NCBI RefSeq assembly: GCF_020866845.1
Contig: NZ_CP086594.1
Location: forward strand, 2,170,001 to 2,234,000
Direction of reading: 5' to 3'
Length of the DNA: 64,000 bases
Source of the DNA: Sphingomonas radiodurans
GTDB lineage: Bacteria > Pseudomonadota > Alphaproteobacteria > Sphingomonadales > Sphingomonadaceae
Shown: piece after piece, positions 37,495 to 45,382 of the stretch
Numbering within the stretch: position 1 is the first letter of the stretch
Layout: the number at the start of each line of letters is the position of its first letter
Made by a program: the position numbers and the translations under genes
Notes under the pieces: generated by a model
Told to the model about the DNA's origin: nothing
The model's input: the letters and a program-made list of their open reading frames with translations, nothing else
The model's database searches: none

Positions 37495-38619
37495 ATGCGG
37501 AAGCTTGCCGTAGTTTTGGCGCTCGCCTCCACCGCCCTCGCCTCACCTGCCCTCGCCCGTGATGGCGCATGGTATGTGGGCGCCGAGTTCGGCGGGATGA
37601 TCGTTGAAGATATTTCGTACGACATCTCGCGCGTTGGCGCACCGAACGGGACCGCCACGGTCGATCACGATTATGGCTACGATGCTGACGGCATCGTGGG
37701 CTACGACTTCGGTGGCTTCCGCCTCGAAGCCGAAGTCGCTTACAAGTCGGCTGATGTCGATGCCTACACGTCGAACCTGGGCACGCCAGTCAACAACGGT
37801 ACGGCAACGGTCACCGCGCCGTCGGGCACGTATGATCTTGCTGGCGGCCGCTCGACGGCGCTGAGCTTCATGATCAACGGTATGCTCGACTTCGGCGACG
37901 ATGACGGCATCCAGGGCTTCGTCGGCGGTGGTGCCGGTGTTGCGCGGGTCAAGAGCCGTGTTGCGCTGAACCAGCGTGGCAGCTTCCTGAACGACTCGGA
38001 CACCGTGTTCGCGTGGCAGGGGATTGCAGGCGTTCGTGCGCCGATCACCGACAACATCGACGTTTCGCTGAAGTATCGCTTCTTCAACGCCGACAAGGTC
38101 GAATTGGTCGACTTCCTGAACCGTGGCTTCGACGGCCGGTTCCGTTCGCACAGCATCCTGGGCGGCGTGACCTACAACTTCGGCGAGCCGGCTGCACCGC
38201 CTCCTCCGCCGCCGCCGCCGCCGCCGCCTCCTCCCCCGCCTCCGCCGCCGCCGCCGCCTGAGGTGGTCTGCTCGCCGGGTCCGTTCATCGTGTTCTTCGA
38301 GTGGGACAAGTCGGACATCACGCCGGAAGCAGCGTCGATCCTCGACAACGCCGTCACGCAGTACCAGTCGTGCGGCAACGCACAGGTCATGCTGGCCGGC
38401 CACGCCGATCGCTCGGGTGCGGCCACCTACAACGTCGGTCTGTCGCAGCGTCGCGCCGATGGCGTGAAGGCTTACCTCACGTCCAAGGCGATCCCGGACA
38501 CGGTCATCTCGACCGAAGCATTCGGCGAGAGCCGTCCGCGTGTCGATACCGCCGATGGTGTGCGCGAAGTGCAGAACCGTCGCGTGGAAGTCACTTACGG
38601 TCCGGGTTCGGGCCAGTAA
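37495..38619 (+). CDS. OmpA family outer membrane protein with polyproline hinge
   Basis: A 374-residue porin-like protein. MRKLAVVLALASTALASPALA is the signal peptide; residues about 22-232 form an eight-strand beta-barrel (WYVGAEFGGMIVED, VGYDFGGFRLEAEVAYKSA, ending GGVTYNF). A run of 21 prolines (235-255, encoded by 38197-38259) links it to the OmpA C-domain (FIVFFEWDKSDITPEAASIL, GHADRSGAATYNVGLSQRRA), which binds peptidoglycan through the NxxLSxxRA-like region and the final NRRVEV. Codon choice (CGT for Arg, many C-ending codons) is that of a highly expressed gene. A strong terminator follows. It is probably a major outer-membrane protein. Confidence 0.94.
   Translation: MRKLAVVLALASTALASPALARDGAWYVGAEFGGMIVEDISYDISRVGAPNGTATVDHDYGYDADGIVGYDFGGFRLEAEVAYKSADVDAYTSNLGTPVNNGTATVTAPSGTYDLAGGRSTALSFMINGMLDFGDDDGIQGFVGGGAGVARVKSRVALNQRGSFLNDSDTVFAWQGIAGVRAPITDNIDVSLKYRFFNADKVELVDFLNRGFDGRFRSHSILGGVTYNFGEPAAPPPPPPPPPPPPPPPPPPPPPEVVCSPGPFIVFFEWDKSDITPEAASILDNAVTQYQSCGNAQVMLAGHADRSGAATYNVGLSQRRADGVKAYLTSKAIPDTVISTEAFGESRPRVDTADGVREVQNRRVEVTYGPGSGQ
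38197..38259 (+). repeat. CCG/CCT microsatellite coding 21 prolines
   Basis: Twenty-one consecutive proline codons, mostly CCG with scattered CCT and one CCC. The mixed codons reduce slippage, but length could differ between strains. Confidence 0.9.
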
Positions 38620-38647
38620 GAGCGACGCTCACGAAGGTGAAAGTTTG

Positions 38648-38680
38648 GGGAGGTCGGTTCGCCGGCCTCCCTTTTCTTTT
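38648..38680 (+). terminator. Rho-independent terminator of the ompA-like gene
   Basis: A ten-base stem GGGAGGTCGG / CCGGCCTCCC closes a TTCG tetraloop and is followed by TTTTCTTTT, 28 bases after the stop. This is a textbook strong terminator. Confidence 0.92.
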
Positions 38681-38800
38681 GTGCGCGGCGCATCTGCGCG
38701 TGCTTGATCAATGACATCGCTCGCGCTCGTTGCCGCCGTAGATTGTGCGCCGTAGAGGCGTGACCGTAGCCGGACACGCGGCGCTATTCTGGGGATATTC

Positions 38801-40105
38801 ATGCGCATCACGATGATCGGTTCGGGCTATGTTGGTCTCGTGTCGGGGGCTTGTTTCGCCGACTTCGGCCATGCGGTGACCTGCGTCGATAAGGACGTGC
38901 GCAAGATCGATGCTCTGCACGCGGGGCGGATGCCGATCTTCGAGCCGGGGCTAGAGCAGCTTGTCGCAAGCAACGTCACCGCAACGCGACTGGCCTTCAC
39001 GACCGATCTTGCCGAGGGTGTCGCTGGCGCGGATGCGGTGTTCATTGCGGTCGGCACGCCATCGCGGCGCGGTGACGGGCATGCGGACCTTTCCTACGTC
39101 TATGCAGCGACCGAGGAGATTGCGCGTGCGGCGACCGGGCCGCTGGTGGTCGTCACCAAATCGACCGTGCCGGTCGGCACCGGCGACCGCGTCGAGCAGA
39201 TCCTGCGCGATACGCGGCCGGACATCGACTTTGCGGTTGTCTCGAACCCCGAATTCCTGCGCGAAGGCGCGGCAATCGGCGATTTCAAGCGCCCGGACCG
39301 GATCGTGATCGGCACCGACGACGCGCGCGCGCAGGACGTGATGCGCGAGATCTATCGCCCGCTATACCTCGGCGACAGCCCGATCCTGTTCACCAGCCGG
39401 CGCACGTCCGAACTGACGAAATATGCCGCGAATGCGTTCCTGGCGACCAAGATCACGTTCATCAACGAGATGGCGGATCTGTGCGAGGCAGTCGGCGCGG
39501 ACGTGCAGGATGTCGCGCGCGGCATCGGGCTCGACAATCGCATCGGGCGCAAGTTCCTCCACGCCGGGCCGGGCTATGGCGGATCGTGCTTCCCCAAGGA
39601 TACGCTGGCGCTGCTGAAGACTGCAGAGGATTACGGCACGCCGGTTCGCGTCGTCGAAGCGGTGGTGAAGGTGAACGACGCGCGCAAGCGGGCGATGGGC
39701 CGCAAGGTGCTCGCTGCGCTCGGCAGCGATCCGCGCGGCAAGACCGTGGCGGTGCTCGGGCTCACGTTCAAGCCCAACACCGACGACATGCGCGATGCGC
39801 CGTCGATCGCGGTGATCCAGACACTGACCGATGCCGGCGTGGCGGTGAAAGCGTACGATCCCGAGGGCACTGAGTCGGCGAAGGAAGTGATGCCCGCTTC
39901 GCTGACCTATTGCGCGAGCCCGTATGAGGCGGCCGAGGGCGCCGATGCGGTGGTGATCGTGACCGAGTGGGATGCGTTCCGCGCGCTCGATCTGAGCCGG
40001 CTGAAATCGATCATGACCGCACCAGTGCTGGTCGACCTGCGCAACATCTACGAGCGCGCCGAGGCCGAGCGTATCGGCTTTGCCTATACCGCGGTCGGGC
40101 GGTGA
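38801..40105 (+). CDS. ugd: UDP-glucose 6-dehydrogenase
   Basis: This 434-residue enzyme oxidises UDP-glucose to UDP-glucuronate for polysaccharide or lipid A sugars. Motifs: NAD-binding MIGSGYVGLVSGACFADFGH at the N-terminus, STVPVGTGDRV, SNPEFLREGAAIGDFKRPDR, the dimer helix with FLATKITFINEMADLCE, the catalytic Cys263 in GYGGSCFPKD, and LTFKPNTDDMRDAPSI in the C-terminal domain. The ATG at 38801 follows CTGGGGATATTC. Its stop overlaps the GTG of the following VOC gene. No sugar transferase genes are next to it. Confidence 0.95.
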   Translation: MRITMIGSGYVGLVSGACFADFGHAVTCVDKDVRKIDALHAGRMPIFEPGLEQLVASNVTATRLAFTTDLAEGVAGADAVFIAVGTPSRRGDGHADLSYVYAATEEIARAATGPLVVVTKSTVPVGTGDRVEQILRDTRPDIDFAVVSNPEFLREGAAIGDFKRPDRIVIGTDDARAQDVMREIYRPLYLGDSPILFTSRRTSELTKYAANAFLATKITFINEMADLCEAVGADVQDVARGIGLDNRIGRKFLHAGPGYGGSCFPKDTLALLKTAEDYGTPVRVVEAVVKVNDARKRAMGRKVLAALGSDPRGKTVAVLGLTFKPNTDDMRDAPSIAVIQTLTDAGVAVKAYDPEGTESAKEVMPASLTYCASPYEAAEGADAVVIVTEWDAFRALDLSRLKSIMTAPVLVDLRNIYERAEAERIGFAYTAVGR

Positions 40106-40539
40106 GTCGCCCGCGCGTTTCGGGCCTGCTCGAGACGGCGCTGTACGTCGATGACATGGCGCGATCGGTGCGCTTTTTCGGCGACGTGCTGGGGCTGAGC
40201 GCGATGATCGAGAGTGAGCGGCTGACGGCATTCGACGCGGGGCATGGCGGCGTGCTGCTGGTGTTTGCGCGCGGGCAATCGACCGACGATGTCACGACGC
40301 GTGGCGGCACTATCCCGGGGCACGATGGGCACGGGCCGCTGCACATGGCGTTTGCGATCGCTGCCGATGCATACGAGCCGTGGCGGACGCATCTCGGCGC
40401 GAGCGATGTTGTCGTAACGCATGAGGTGACGTGGCCTGCGGGTGGGCGAAGCCTGTATTTCAACGATCCCGACGGCCATGTGCTCGAACTGGCGACACCG
40501 GGACTGTGGGCGAACGATCCGGCGCGTCCAGAGCCGTAA
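40102..40539 (+). CDS. VOC family (glyoxalase/dioxygenase fold) protein
   Basis: A 145-residue vicinal-oxygen-chelate protein starting at GTG 40102, which overlaps the ugd stop (GTGA). The two beta-alpha-beta-beta-beta modules show LETALYVDDMARSVRFFGDV, LGLSAMIESERLTAFDAG, and later GPLHMAFAIAAD and SLYFNDPDGHVLELATPGLW, the last with the usual metal-ligand Glu. Substrate unknown; such proteins include bleomycin-resistance, fosfomycin-resistance and glyoxalase types. Translation is probably coupled to ugd, but a shared function is not evident. Confidence 0.85.
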   Translation: MSRPRVSGLLETALYVDDMARSVRFFGDVLGLSAMIESERLTAFDAGHGGVLLVFARGQSTDDVTTRGGTIPGHDGHGPLHMAFAIAADAYEPWRTHLGASDVVVTHEVTWPAGGRSLYFNDPDGHVLELATPGLWANDPARPEP

Positions 40540-40597
40540 CGACTGGAACCGGCGCGGCGGTCAGCGGTATAGGTAAGGCCATCTTTCGGGAGTTCTC

Positions 40598-41728
40598 GTG
40601 ATCCATCGCAGCCTTTTTGCCGTCGGCCTTGTCGTCGCCACCGCCTGTTCCGCCGAGCCGCAGGCGGCGCCGTCCGCGGCAGCGAACGCCAAACCATTCG
40701 CCGAGACCGTGATCGCCGATTTCGACGCGCCCTGGGCGATGACGTTCATGCCCGATCGCCGGATGCTGGTGACCGAGAAAGACGGGCGCTTACTGCTGGT
40801 GACGGCGGACGGAAAGAGCCGGGCGACGATCGCGACGCTGCCGGTCGATTCGGCGGGGCAGGGCGGCCTGATGGACGTCGTGCCGGCGCCGGACTTCACG
40901 ACATCCAAGCGGGTGTATTTGAGCTGGTCGGAAGCTGGCGCGGGCGGCAAGGGCGTCGCCTTGGCGCGCGGCGTGATCGAGGGTGCCGCGGGTGCGGAGA
41001 AGCTGGGGCAGGTCGAAGTGCTGTTCCGCGCGACGCCGTTCGTCGAGGGAGACGGGCATTACTCCGGACGGATCGCGTTTTCGCCTGACGGCCAGTTCCT
41101 GTTCTTCACCAATGGCGAGCGGCAGAAGTTCGATCCGGCACAGGACCCCAAGGCAACGCTCGGCAAGGTGCTGCGGCTGACGCTCGACGGCAAGCCGGCG
41201 CCGGGCAACCCGCTGGCGGCGAAGGGCTTCCATCCCGCGGTGTGGAGCTATGGCCATCGCAACCTGCTCGGGATCGCGTTCGATTCCGCGGGGAACCTGT
41301 GGGAGCAGGAGATGGGGCCCAAGGGCGGCGACGAGGTGAACCTGGTTCAGCCGGGCCGCAACTATGGCTATCCCAAGGTGTCCAACGGCGACCATTATGA
41401 TGGGCGGCCGATCCCCGATCATGCGCCGGGTGACGGATTCGAGGCGCCGAAGGTCTCGTGGAACCCAGTGATCTCGCCGGGCGGGCTGATGATCTATTCG
41501 GGCGACCTATTCCCGCAGTGGAAGGGCGATGCCTTCATCGGCGGGCTATCGTCGAAGGCGCTGGTGCGGGTTGATATCAATGGCACGAGCGCGAGCAAGG
41601 GCGGGCAGTGGGACATGGGCGCGCGCATCCGCGAAGTGGAGCAGGGGCCGGATGGCGCGATCTATGTGCTGGAGGATGGTGCGCGGGGGTCGCAGGGCCG
41701 GCTGATCCGGCTTACGCCCGCACGATAA
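40598..41728 (+). CDS. PQQ-dependent sugar dehydrogenase (glucose/sorbosone dehydrogenase family), lipoprotein
   Basis: A 376-residue six-bladed beta-propeller of the soluble aldose sugar dehydrogenase (YliI) family, oxidising aldoses with PQQ. It starts at GTG 40598 behind GGGAG; the signal SLFAVGLVVATAC has a lipobox-like Cys, so it may be a lipoprotein. Motifs: DFDAPWAMTFMPD, GQGGLMDVVPAPDF, HYSGRIAFSPDGQFLFFTNG, VWSYGHRNLLGIAFD, the EMGPKGGDEVNL block and NPVISPGGLMIYSG. PQQ synthesis genes are not in the window. Its end overlaps the convergent thioesterase gene by 17 bases. Confidence 0.9.
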   Translation: MIHRSLFAVGLVVATACSAEPQAAPSAAANAKPFAETVIADFDAPWAMTFMPDRRMLVTEKDGRLLLVTADGKSRATIATLPVDSAGQGGLMDVVPAPDFTTSKRVYLSWSEAGAGGKGVALARGVIEGAAGAEKLGQVEVLFRATPFVEGDGHYSGRIAFSPDGQFLFFTNGERQKFDPAQDPKATLGKVLRLTLDGKPAPGNPLAAKGFHPAVWSYGHRNLLGIAFDSAGNLWEQEMGPKGGDEVNLVQPGRNYGYPKVSNGDHYDGRPIPDHAPGDGFEAPKVSWNPVISPGGLMIYSGDLFPQWKGDAFIGGLSSKALVRVDINGTSASKGGQWDMGARIREVEQGPDGAIYVLEDGARGSQGRLIRLTPAR

Positions 41729-42092
41729 GGTAGTTCATCCGCGCCGAGGCGATCGGCTTGGCGCGGTCGTCCTGCCACGCCGACGCCTCGACATTGGCGA
41801 TGCGCGTGCCCAGCCGAGTGACGATGCCGGCAGCGCGGGTGACCCGCTCGCGCCCGCCGCGCATGAAATCGACGGTGACGTTGATCGGTTTGATCTGCCC
41901 GCCACCTTCGCCCGCGAGCTGGTGGCGAAGCGCGGCGATCGCGGCGACCTCCAGCAGCCCGGTGATCGCGCCGCCCTGAACGAAGCCGGGGCGGCCGAGC
42001 ACGTCCCTGCTGAACGGCATCGCGAGCACCGGCAGGCCATCTTCCCATTCGAGCGTCGCGCCGAGCAGATCGGCATAGGGCGGCAGCTTCAT
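41712..42092 (-). CDS. PaaI-type hotdog thioesterase (downstream of pair)
   Basis: A 126-residue hotdog-fold protein of the PaaI/acyl-CoA thioesterase group. The conserved helix region is GRPGFVQGGAITGLLEVAAI, where HGG is usual and here the His is replaced by Gln (VQGG), followed by PINVTVDFMRGGRERVTRA. Its ATG overlaps the stop of the preceding PaaI-like gene (ATGA at 42089-42092), so the two hotdog proteins may be made together and could form a heteromer. The 3' end overlaps the sugar dehydrogenase gene by 17 bases on the opposite strand. Confidence 0.85.
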   Translation of the reverse strand: MKLPPYADLLGATLEWEDGLPVLAMPFSRDVLGRPGFVQGGAITGLLEVAAIAALRHQLAGEGGGQIKPINVTVDFMRGGRERVTRAAGIVTRLGTRIANVEASAWQDDRAKPIASARMNYLIVRA

Positions 42093-42526
42093 GCGCCGGC
42101 GTCCAAGAACATGAAGGTGCCGGTGACGTGCGCGATCGGGTCCGCCGCGTCACCGTCATGCGCCTGGCCGCGCACGAAGCTGATCGAGCGCTTCAGCGCA
42201 TAGCATTCGCCATGGCCAATTACCGTGTGGCCCGGCCTTGCGGGGCGGAGATAATCGACGCGCAGATCGAGCGTGGCGTGCGGCAGGAAGCGGCCGAGAC
42301 GGCGCCATGTCGCAAGACTGGTGGCCATGTCCATCAGCGCGAAGATCGGCCCCGACGCGATGACGCCGCTCGCCTCGTCCCCAATCATGTCGGTGGCATA
42401 GGGCAGCGCCAGCTCGACCCAATCATCGCCATGCGCGTGATAGGCGATGCCGAGCCGCGAGCCGTGGCCGCCAAAGCGGATCTGTTCCATCCCCGGAATG
42501 CCGGTGAGCGCGTCGTTGATCCCCAT
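42089..42526 (-). CDS. PaaI-type hotdog thioesterase (upstream of pair)
   Basis: A 145-residue hotdog-fold protein. The segment ASGPIFALMDMATSLATWRR corresponds to the HGG-x-x-x-x-x-D-E helix of PaaI enzymes, with Ser-Gly-Pro in place of His-Gly-Gly and Asp retained, and HATLDLRVDYLRPARPGHTV is the following strand pair. It starts at 42526 (MGINDALTGIPGMEQ) divergently from the enoyl-CoA hydratase gene, with 122 bases between. Substrate is presumably an acyl-CoA. It is the first of a translationally coupled pair. Confidence 0.85.
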   Translation of the reverse strand: MGINDALTGIPGMEQIRFGGHGSRLGIAYHAHGDDWVELALPYATDMIGDEASGVIASGPIFALMDMATSLATWRRLGRFLPHATLDLRVDYLRPARPGHTVIGHGECYALKRSISFVRGQAHDGDAADPIAHVTGTFMFLDAGA

Positions 42527-42648
42527 GCCTCGCGATCTACACGAGCGAAGGCGAAGCGCAACGCCGGCACGCGCGGCCCGGCACGAGCAGCATTGATCCG
42601 GCTTTTCGCCTCCTCTAAGTCGATCGTATCAATTTGCGGAGAGGGCGG

Positions 42649-43431
42649 ATGGAAGAGCGCGTAACGATCACCGTGGCCGATGGCATTGCCGATGTCAGGC
42701 TGAACCGGGCAGACAAGATGAACGCGCTCGATCCGGCGATGTTCGCGGGGATCAACGCGGCGTTCGGGCAGCTGGCGGCAATGTCCGACGTGCGCGTCGT
42801 GGTGCTGTCGGGCGAAGGGCGCGCGTTCTGTGCGGGGCTCGACATGGCATCGATGGCGGCCGGCGGATCGGGGAACGATCTAGGATCGCGCAGCCACGGC
42901 ATGGCGAACACGGCGCAGAACGTCGCCTGGGGCTGGCGCGCGCTGCCGATGCCGGTGATTGCGGCGGTGCACGGCGTGGCGCTGGGCGGAGGCTTCCAGA
43001 TCATGTCGGGCGCGTGCGTGCGCATCGCGCATCCGGCGACGCGCATGTCGATCCGCGAGACCTATTGGGGGCTGGTGCCTGACATGGCCGGGCTTGCCTT
43101 GTGGCGGACGATCGCGCGCGACGACGTGTTGCGCGACCTTACGTATAGCGCGCGCGAATTCACTGCCGAGCAGGGCGAGCGCTATGGCTTCGTCACGCGG
43201 CTGGCGGACGATCCGCGTGCGGCGGCGTTCGAGCTGGCGCGCGAAATCGCCGGGCGCAATCCCGACGCGGTGAAGGCGTCGAAGCGGCTGATCAACCTGA
43301 TGGCCGATGGCGATACCGCCACCATGCTCCAAGCCGAGAGCGACGAGCAGATCAAGCTGATGCGCTCGCCCAATCAGGTCGAGGCGGTCCGCGCCAACAT
43401 GGAGAAGCGCGCGCCCGTCTTTGCGGATTGA
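42649..43431 (+). CDS. Enoyl-CoA hydratase/isomerase (crotonase family)
   Basis: A 260-residue crotonase-fold enzyme. The start MEERVTITVADGIADVRLNR follows GGAGAGGGCGG. The oxyanion-hole segments are VVVLSGEGRAFCAGLDMASM and IAAVHGVALGGGFQIMSGAC. The catalytic positions common to hydratases fall at LTYSAREFTAEQGERYGFV and nearby, which reads more like a general crotonase (AREFTAEQA) than FadB. The final QAESDEQIKLMRSPNQVEA is typical. It may act in fatty-acid or branched acyl degradation with the dehydrogenases and thiolase to its right, though these are on the other strand. Confidence 0.9.
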   Translation: MEERVTITVADGIADVRLNRADKMNALDPAMFAGINAAFGQLAAMSDVRVVVLSGEGRAFCAGLDMASMAAGGSGNDLGSRSHGMANTAQNVAWGWRALPMPVIAAVHGVALGGGFQIMSGACVRIAHPATRMSIRETYWGLVPDMAGLALWRTIARDDVLRDLTYSAREFTAEQGERYGFVTRLADDPRAAAFELAREIAGRNPDAVKASKRLINLMADGDTATMLQAESDEQIKLMRSPNQVEAVRANMEKRAPVFAD

Positions 43432-43496
43432 TTGCGCTTGCGGCACAAAATGCTCGGTCATCGGTTGAGCCTCCCGAACCCACAATCAGGAGATCA

Positions 43497-43772
43497 ATGA
43501 TGAGCGATGCAATCACCGGCGAACTGAACAACGTCACCGGTAAGATCAAGGAAACCGCTGGCGCCGCTACGAACGATCGTTCGATGCAGGCCAGCGGCAT
43601 GGTCGATCAGGTGAAGGGTGCCGTGCAGAAGGCAATCGCACCGGGCGTCGATGGCCAGCCCGAAGTGGTCGGCAAGGCCAAGGCATTCGCCAAGGAGCGT
43701 CCATGGGCGACTGCGGCGCTGCTCGGCGTGCTCAGCCTCGCGACGCTCGGCACGCTGCGCGGCAAGCGTTGA
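43497..43772 (+). CDS. CsbD-like stress protein with C-terminal membrane helix
   Basis: A 91-residue protein. The CsbD domain is seen in ITGELNNVTGKIKETAGAAT and MQASGMVDQVKGAVQKAIA, and the last third has a hydrophobic stretch (WATAALLGVLSLATLGTL) preceded by KAFAKERP, the pattern of DUF883/ElaB-like membrane tails. It is often induced by general stress in alphaproteobacteria. AGGAG precedes two adjacent ATG codons (43497 and 43500). A palindrome following the stop probably ends the transcript. Confidence 0.85.
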   Translation: MMSDAITGELNNVTGKIKETAGAATNDRSMQASGMVDQVKGAVQKAIAPGVDGQPEVVGKAKAFAKERPWATAALLGVLSLATLGTLRGKR

Positions 43773-43788
43773 TCTGAGCTTCTTCCGC

Positions 43789-43815
43789 CATCCCGGGCCT
43801 TGCGCCCGGGGTGGC
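43789..43815. terminator. Palindrome between convergent genes, probable terminator
   Basis: CGCCATCCCGGGC and GCCCGGGGTGGCG pair around a short loop, between the CsbD-like gene and the convergent thioesterase gene. There is no T-tract, and a similar palindrome follows hppA, so it could equally be a small repeat. Confidence 0.5.
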
Positions 43816-43819
43816 GGCG

Positions 43820-44263
43820 CTACTCCGCGCGGACCTTCACTTCATGGAGGCGTGCGACGAAATCCTCCGGCAGGCCGACATCCTTGGGATCGGTCATTAC
43901 GATGGTGGTATCGCAGGTCGCGATACACTTGCCCGACTGGAACGCCGCAGCCAGCATCTCGAAGCTGCGATTGCCGATCCGTCCGATCCCGAGCGCGATC
44001 TCGACGTCCTCGGGGAAACTCCCTTCCGCCAGATAATTGATTTCGTTGCGCGCCACGACGGCACGGAATGAGCCTTCGGCCATCTTGCCGCGATGCACGC
44101 GGCCGAGCTGCTGATTCATCCGCACGCGCGCGTCCTCGAACAGCGACGCGAAGGCGACGTTGTTGAGATGGCCCATCGTGTCGAGGTCCTGGAAGCGGGT
44201 CTGCTTGGTCTCGTGCTTTGGGTAAGAGGCGGGATCGAGGCGCCAGGGGGCGGGGCGGGGCAT
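43820..44263 (-). CDS. Acyl-CoA thioesterase (4HBT hotdog)
   Basis: A 147-residue 4-hydroxybenzoyl-CoA thioesterase-fold protein. TRFQDLDTMGHLNNVAFASL carries the D-x-x-x-H-x-N active-site pattern (Asp in FQDLDTMGHLNN), followed by FEDARVRMNQQLG and RNEINYLAEGSF. These are typical of YbgC/FcbC-type acyl-CoA thioesterases. The start at 44263 follows a plausible site; upstream lies a repeat-rich interval. The substrate is not known. Confidence 0.88.
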   Translation of the reverse strand: MPRPAPWRLDPASYPKHETKQTRFQDLDTMGHLNNVAFASLFEDARVRMNQQLGRVHRGKMAEGSFRAVVARNEINYLAEGSFPEDVEIALGIGRIGNRSFEMLAAAFQSGKCIATCDTTIVMTDPKDVGLPEDFVARLHEVKVRAE

Positions 44264-44284
44264 CTGGTGTGTTCCTGAAACGAG

Positions 44285-44353
44285 GTTCCCCGGCGAAGGC
44301 CGGGACCCAGCTACGATCGGCTCGCACCTGGGCCTCGGCCTTCGCCGGGGAAC
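44285..44353. repeat. Palindromic repeat with 26-base arms
   Basis: Arms 44285-44310 and 44328-44353 are inverted copies with 24 of 26 matches (GTTCCCCGGCGAAGGCCG...). It lies upstream of the thioesterase gene. Two smaller hairpins follow, at 44374-44396 (GTCACGGGA/TCCCGTGAC) and near 44408-44430. Confidence 0.85.
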
Positions 44354-44373
44354 GGCATTTAGCTGTGAAGGCC

Positions 44374-44396
44374 GTCACGGGAACAAGTCCCGTGAC
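44374..44396. terminator. Hairpin after the HSD10-like gene
   Basis: GTCACGGGA and TCCCGTGAC are perfect inverted arms around a five-base loop. It is about 80 bases past the stop of the minus-strand dehydrogenase gene and might terminate it, but no T-tract follows. Confidence 0.4.
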
Positions 44397-44474
44397 GTCA
44401 GACGCCGCGCCGTGCGCGGCGCTGGCCGGCCTTGGGCGAGTCGGCGCGCAGCATGCGCGCCGCCGCCCTGCGGC

Positions 44475-45257
44475 TCACCGGGGCGCCATCCGGATTGCGC
44501 CGTCGAGGCGGACGTCCTCGCCGTTGAAATAACCGTTCTCGATCATCAGCGTGGCGAGCGCGGCATATTCCTCGGGGTTGCCGAGGCGCTTGGGGAACGG
44601 GACCGACGCGGATAGCGCGTCCTTCACGTTCTGCGGCGCGGCGGCGAGCAGCGGGGTGTTGAAGATGCCCGGCAGGATCGTGTTGACGCGAATGTTCTCG
44701 CTCATCAGGTCGCGCGCGATCGGCAGGGTCATGCCGACGACGCCGCCCTTCGACGCGGAATAGGCGGCCTGACCGATCTGGCCGTCCTCTGCCGCCACCG
44801 ACGCGGTGTTGACGATCGCGCCGCGATCACCGTCTTCGAGCGGCGGCAGCGTCATCATGCCGGCCGCCGACTTGGCGATGCAGCGGAACGTGCCGACGAG
44901 GTTGATCTGGATGATCCAGTTGAACGCCTCGAGCGGGAAGTGCTTGATCGAACCGTCTTCGCGGCTGCGGCTCGCGGTCTTCACCGCATTGCCGGTGCCG
45001 GCGCAATTCACCAGGATACGCTCCTGACCGATCGCTTCGCGCGCCTTGGCGAAACCGGCGTCGACCGATGCCTCGTCGGTGACGTTCACCTTGCAGTAGA
45101 CGCCGCCGAGCTCCTGCGCGATCGCTTCGCCCTTCTCTTCCTGAAGGTCGAAGATCGCAACCTTGACGCCCTTCGAGGCGAGCAGGCGCGCGGTCGCGGC
45201 GCCGAGGCCGGAAGCGCCGCCGGTGATGACGGCGGAAATGGTGTTGTCGAGCTTCAT
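44475..45257 (-). CDS. SDR family dehydrogenase, 3-hydroxyacyl-CoA dehydrogenase type-2 (HSD10)-like
   Basis: A 260-residue short-chain dehydrogenase. The NAD motif is VITGGASGLGAATARLLASK, with Asp in VAIFDLQEEKGE indicating NAD+. The catalytic set is Ser in VNTASVAAEDGQIGQ and YSASKGGVVGMTLPIARDL. The SREDGSIKHFPLEAFNWII insertion and GIFNTPLLAAAPQNV are characteristic of mitochondrial HSD10 (2-methyl-3-hydroxybutyryl-CoA dehydrogenase) and its bacterial relatives, which act in isoleucine and fatty acid breakdown. The ATG at 45257 follows GGGAG. The thiolase gene lies upstream on the same strand, separated by a repeat. Confidence 0.9.
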   Translation of the reverse strand: MKLDNTISAVITGGASGLGAATARLLASKGVKVAIFDLQEEKGEAIAQELGGVYCKVNVTDEASVDAGFAKAREAIGQERILVNCAGTGNAVKTASRSREDGSIKHFPLEAFNWIIQINLVGTFRCIAKSAAGMMTLPPLEDGDRGAIVNTASVAAEDGQIGQAAYSASKGGVVGMTLPIARDLMSENIRVNTILPGIFNTPLLAAAPQNVKDALSASVPFPKRLGNPEEYAALATLMIENGYFNGEDVRLDGAIRMAPR

Positions 45258-45275
45258 GTAATCAGTCTCCCTGAC

Positions 45276-45377
45276 CGCTCGTCCCGAGGAACGTCGAGGG
45301 ACCGTACCAGGCGACGCCGAGGCGCAAAGCCCCGGCGTCGCTCGAACGGTGTCTCGACTGCGCTCGACACGAACGGT
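45276..45377. repeat. Dispersed repeat between thiolase and dehydrogenase genes
   Basis: The stretch from CGCTCGTCCCGAG to CGACACGAACGG resembles 48322-48440 at both ends and contains partial inverted copies around GCGTCGCTCGAAC. It belongs to a sphingomonad intergenic repeat family. Confidence 0.6.
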
Positions 45378-45382
45378 GTTTG

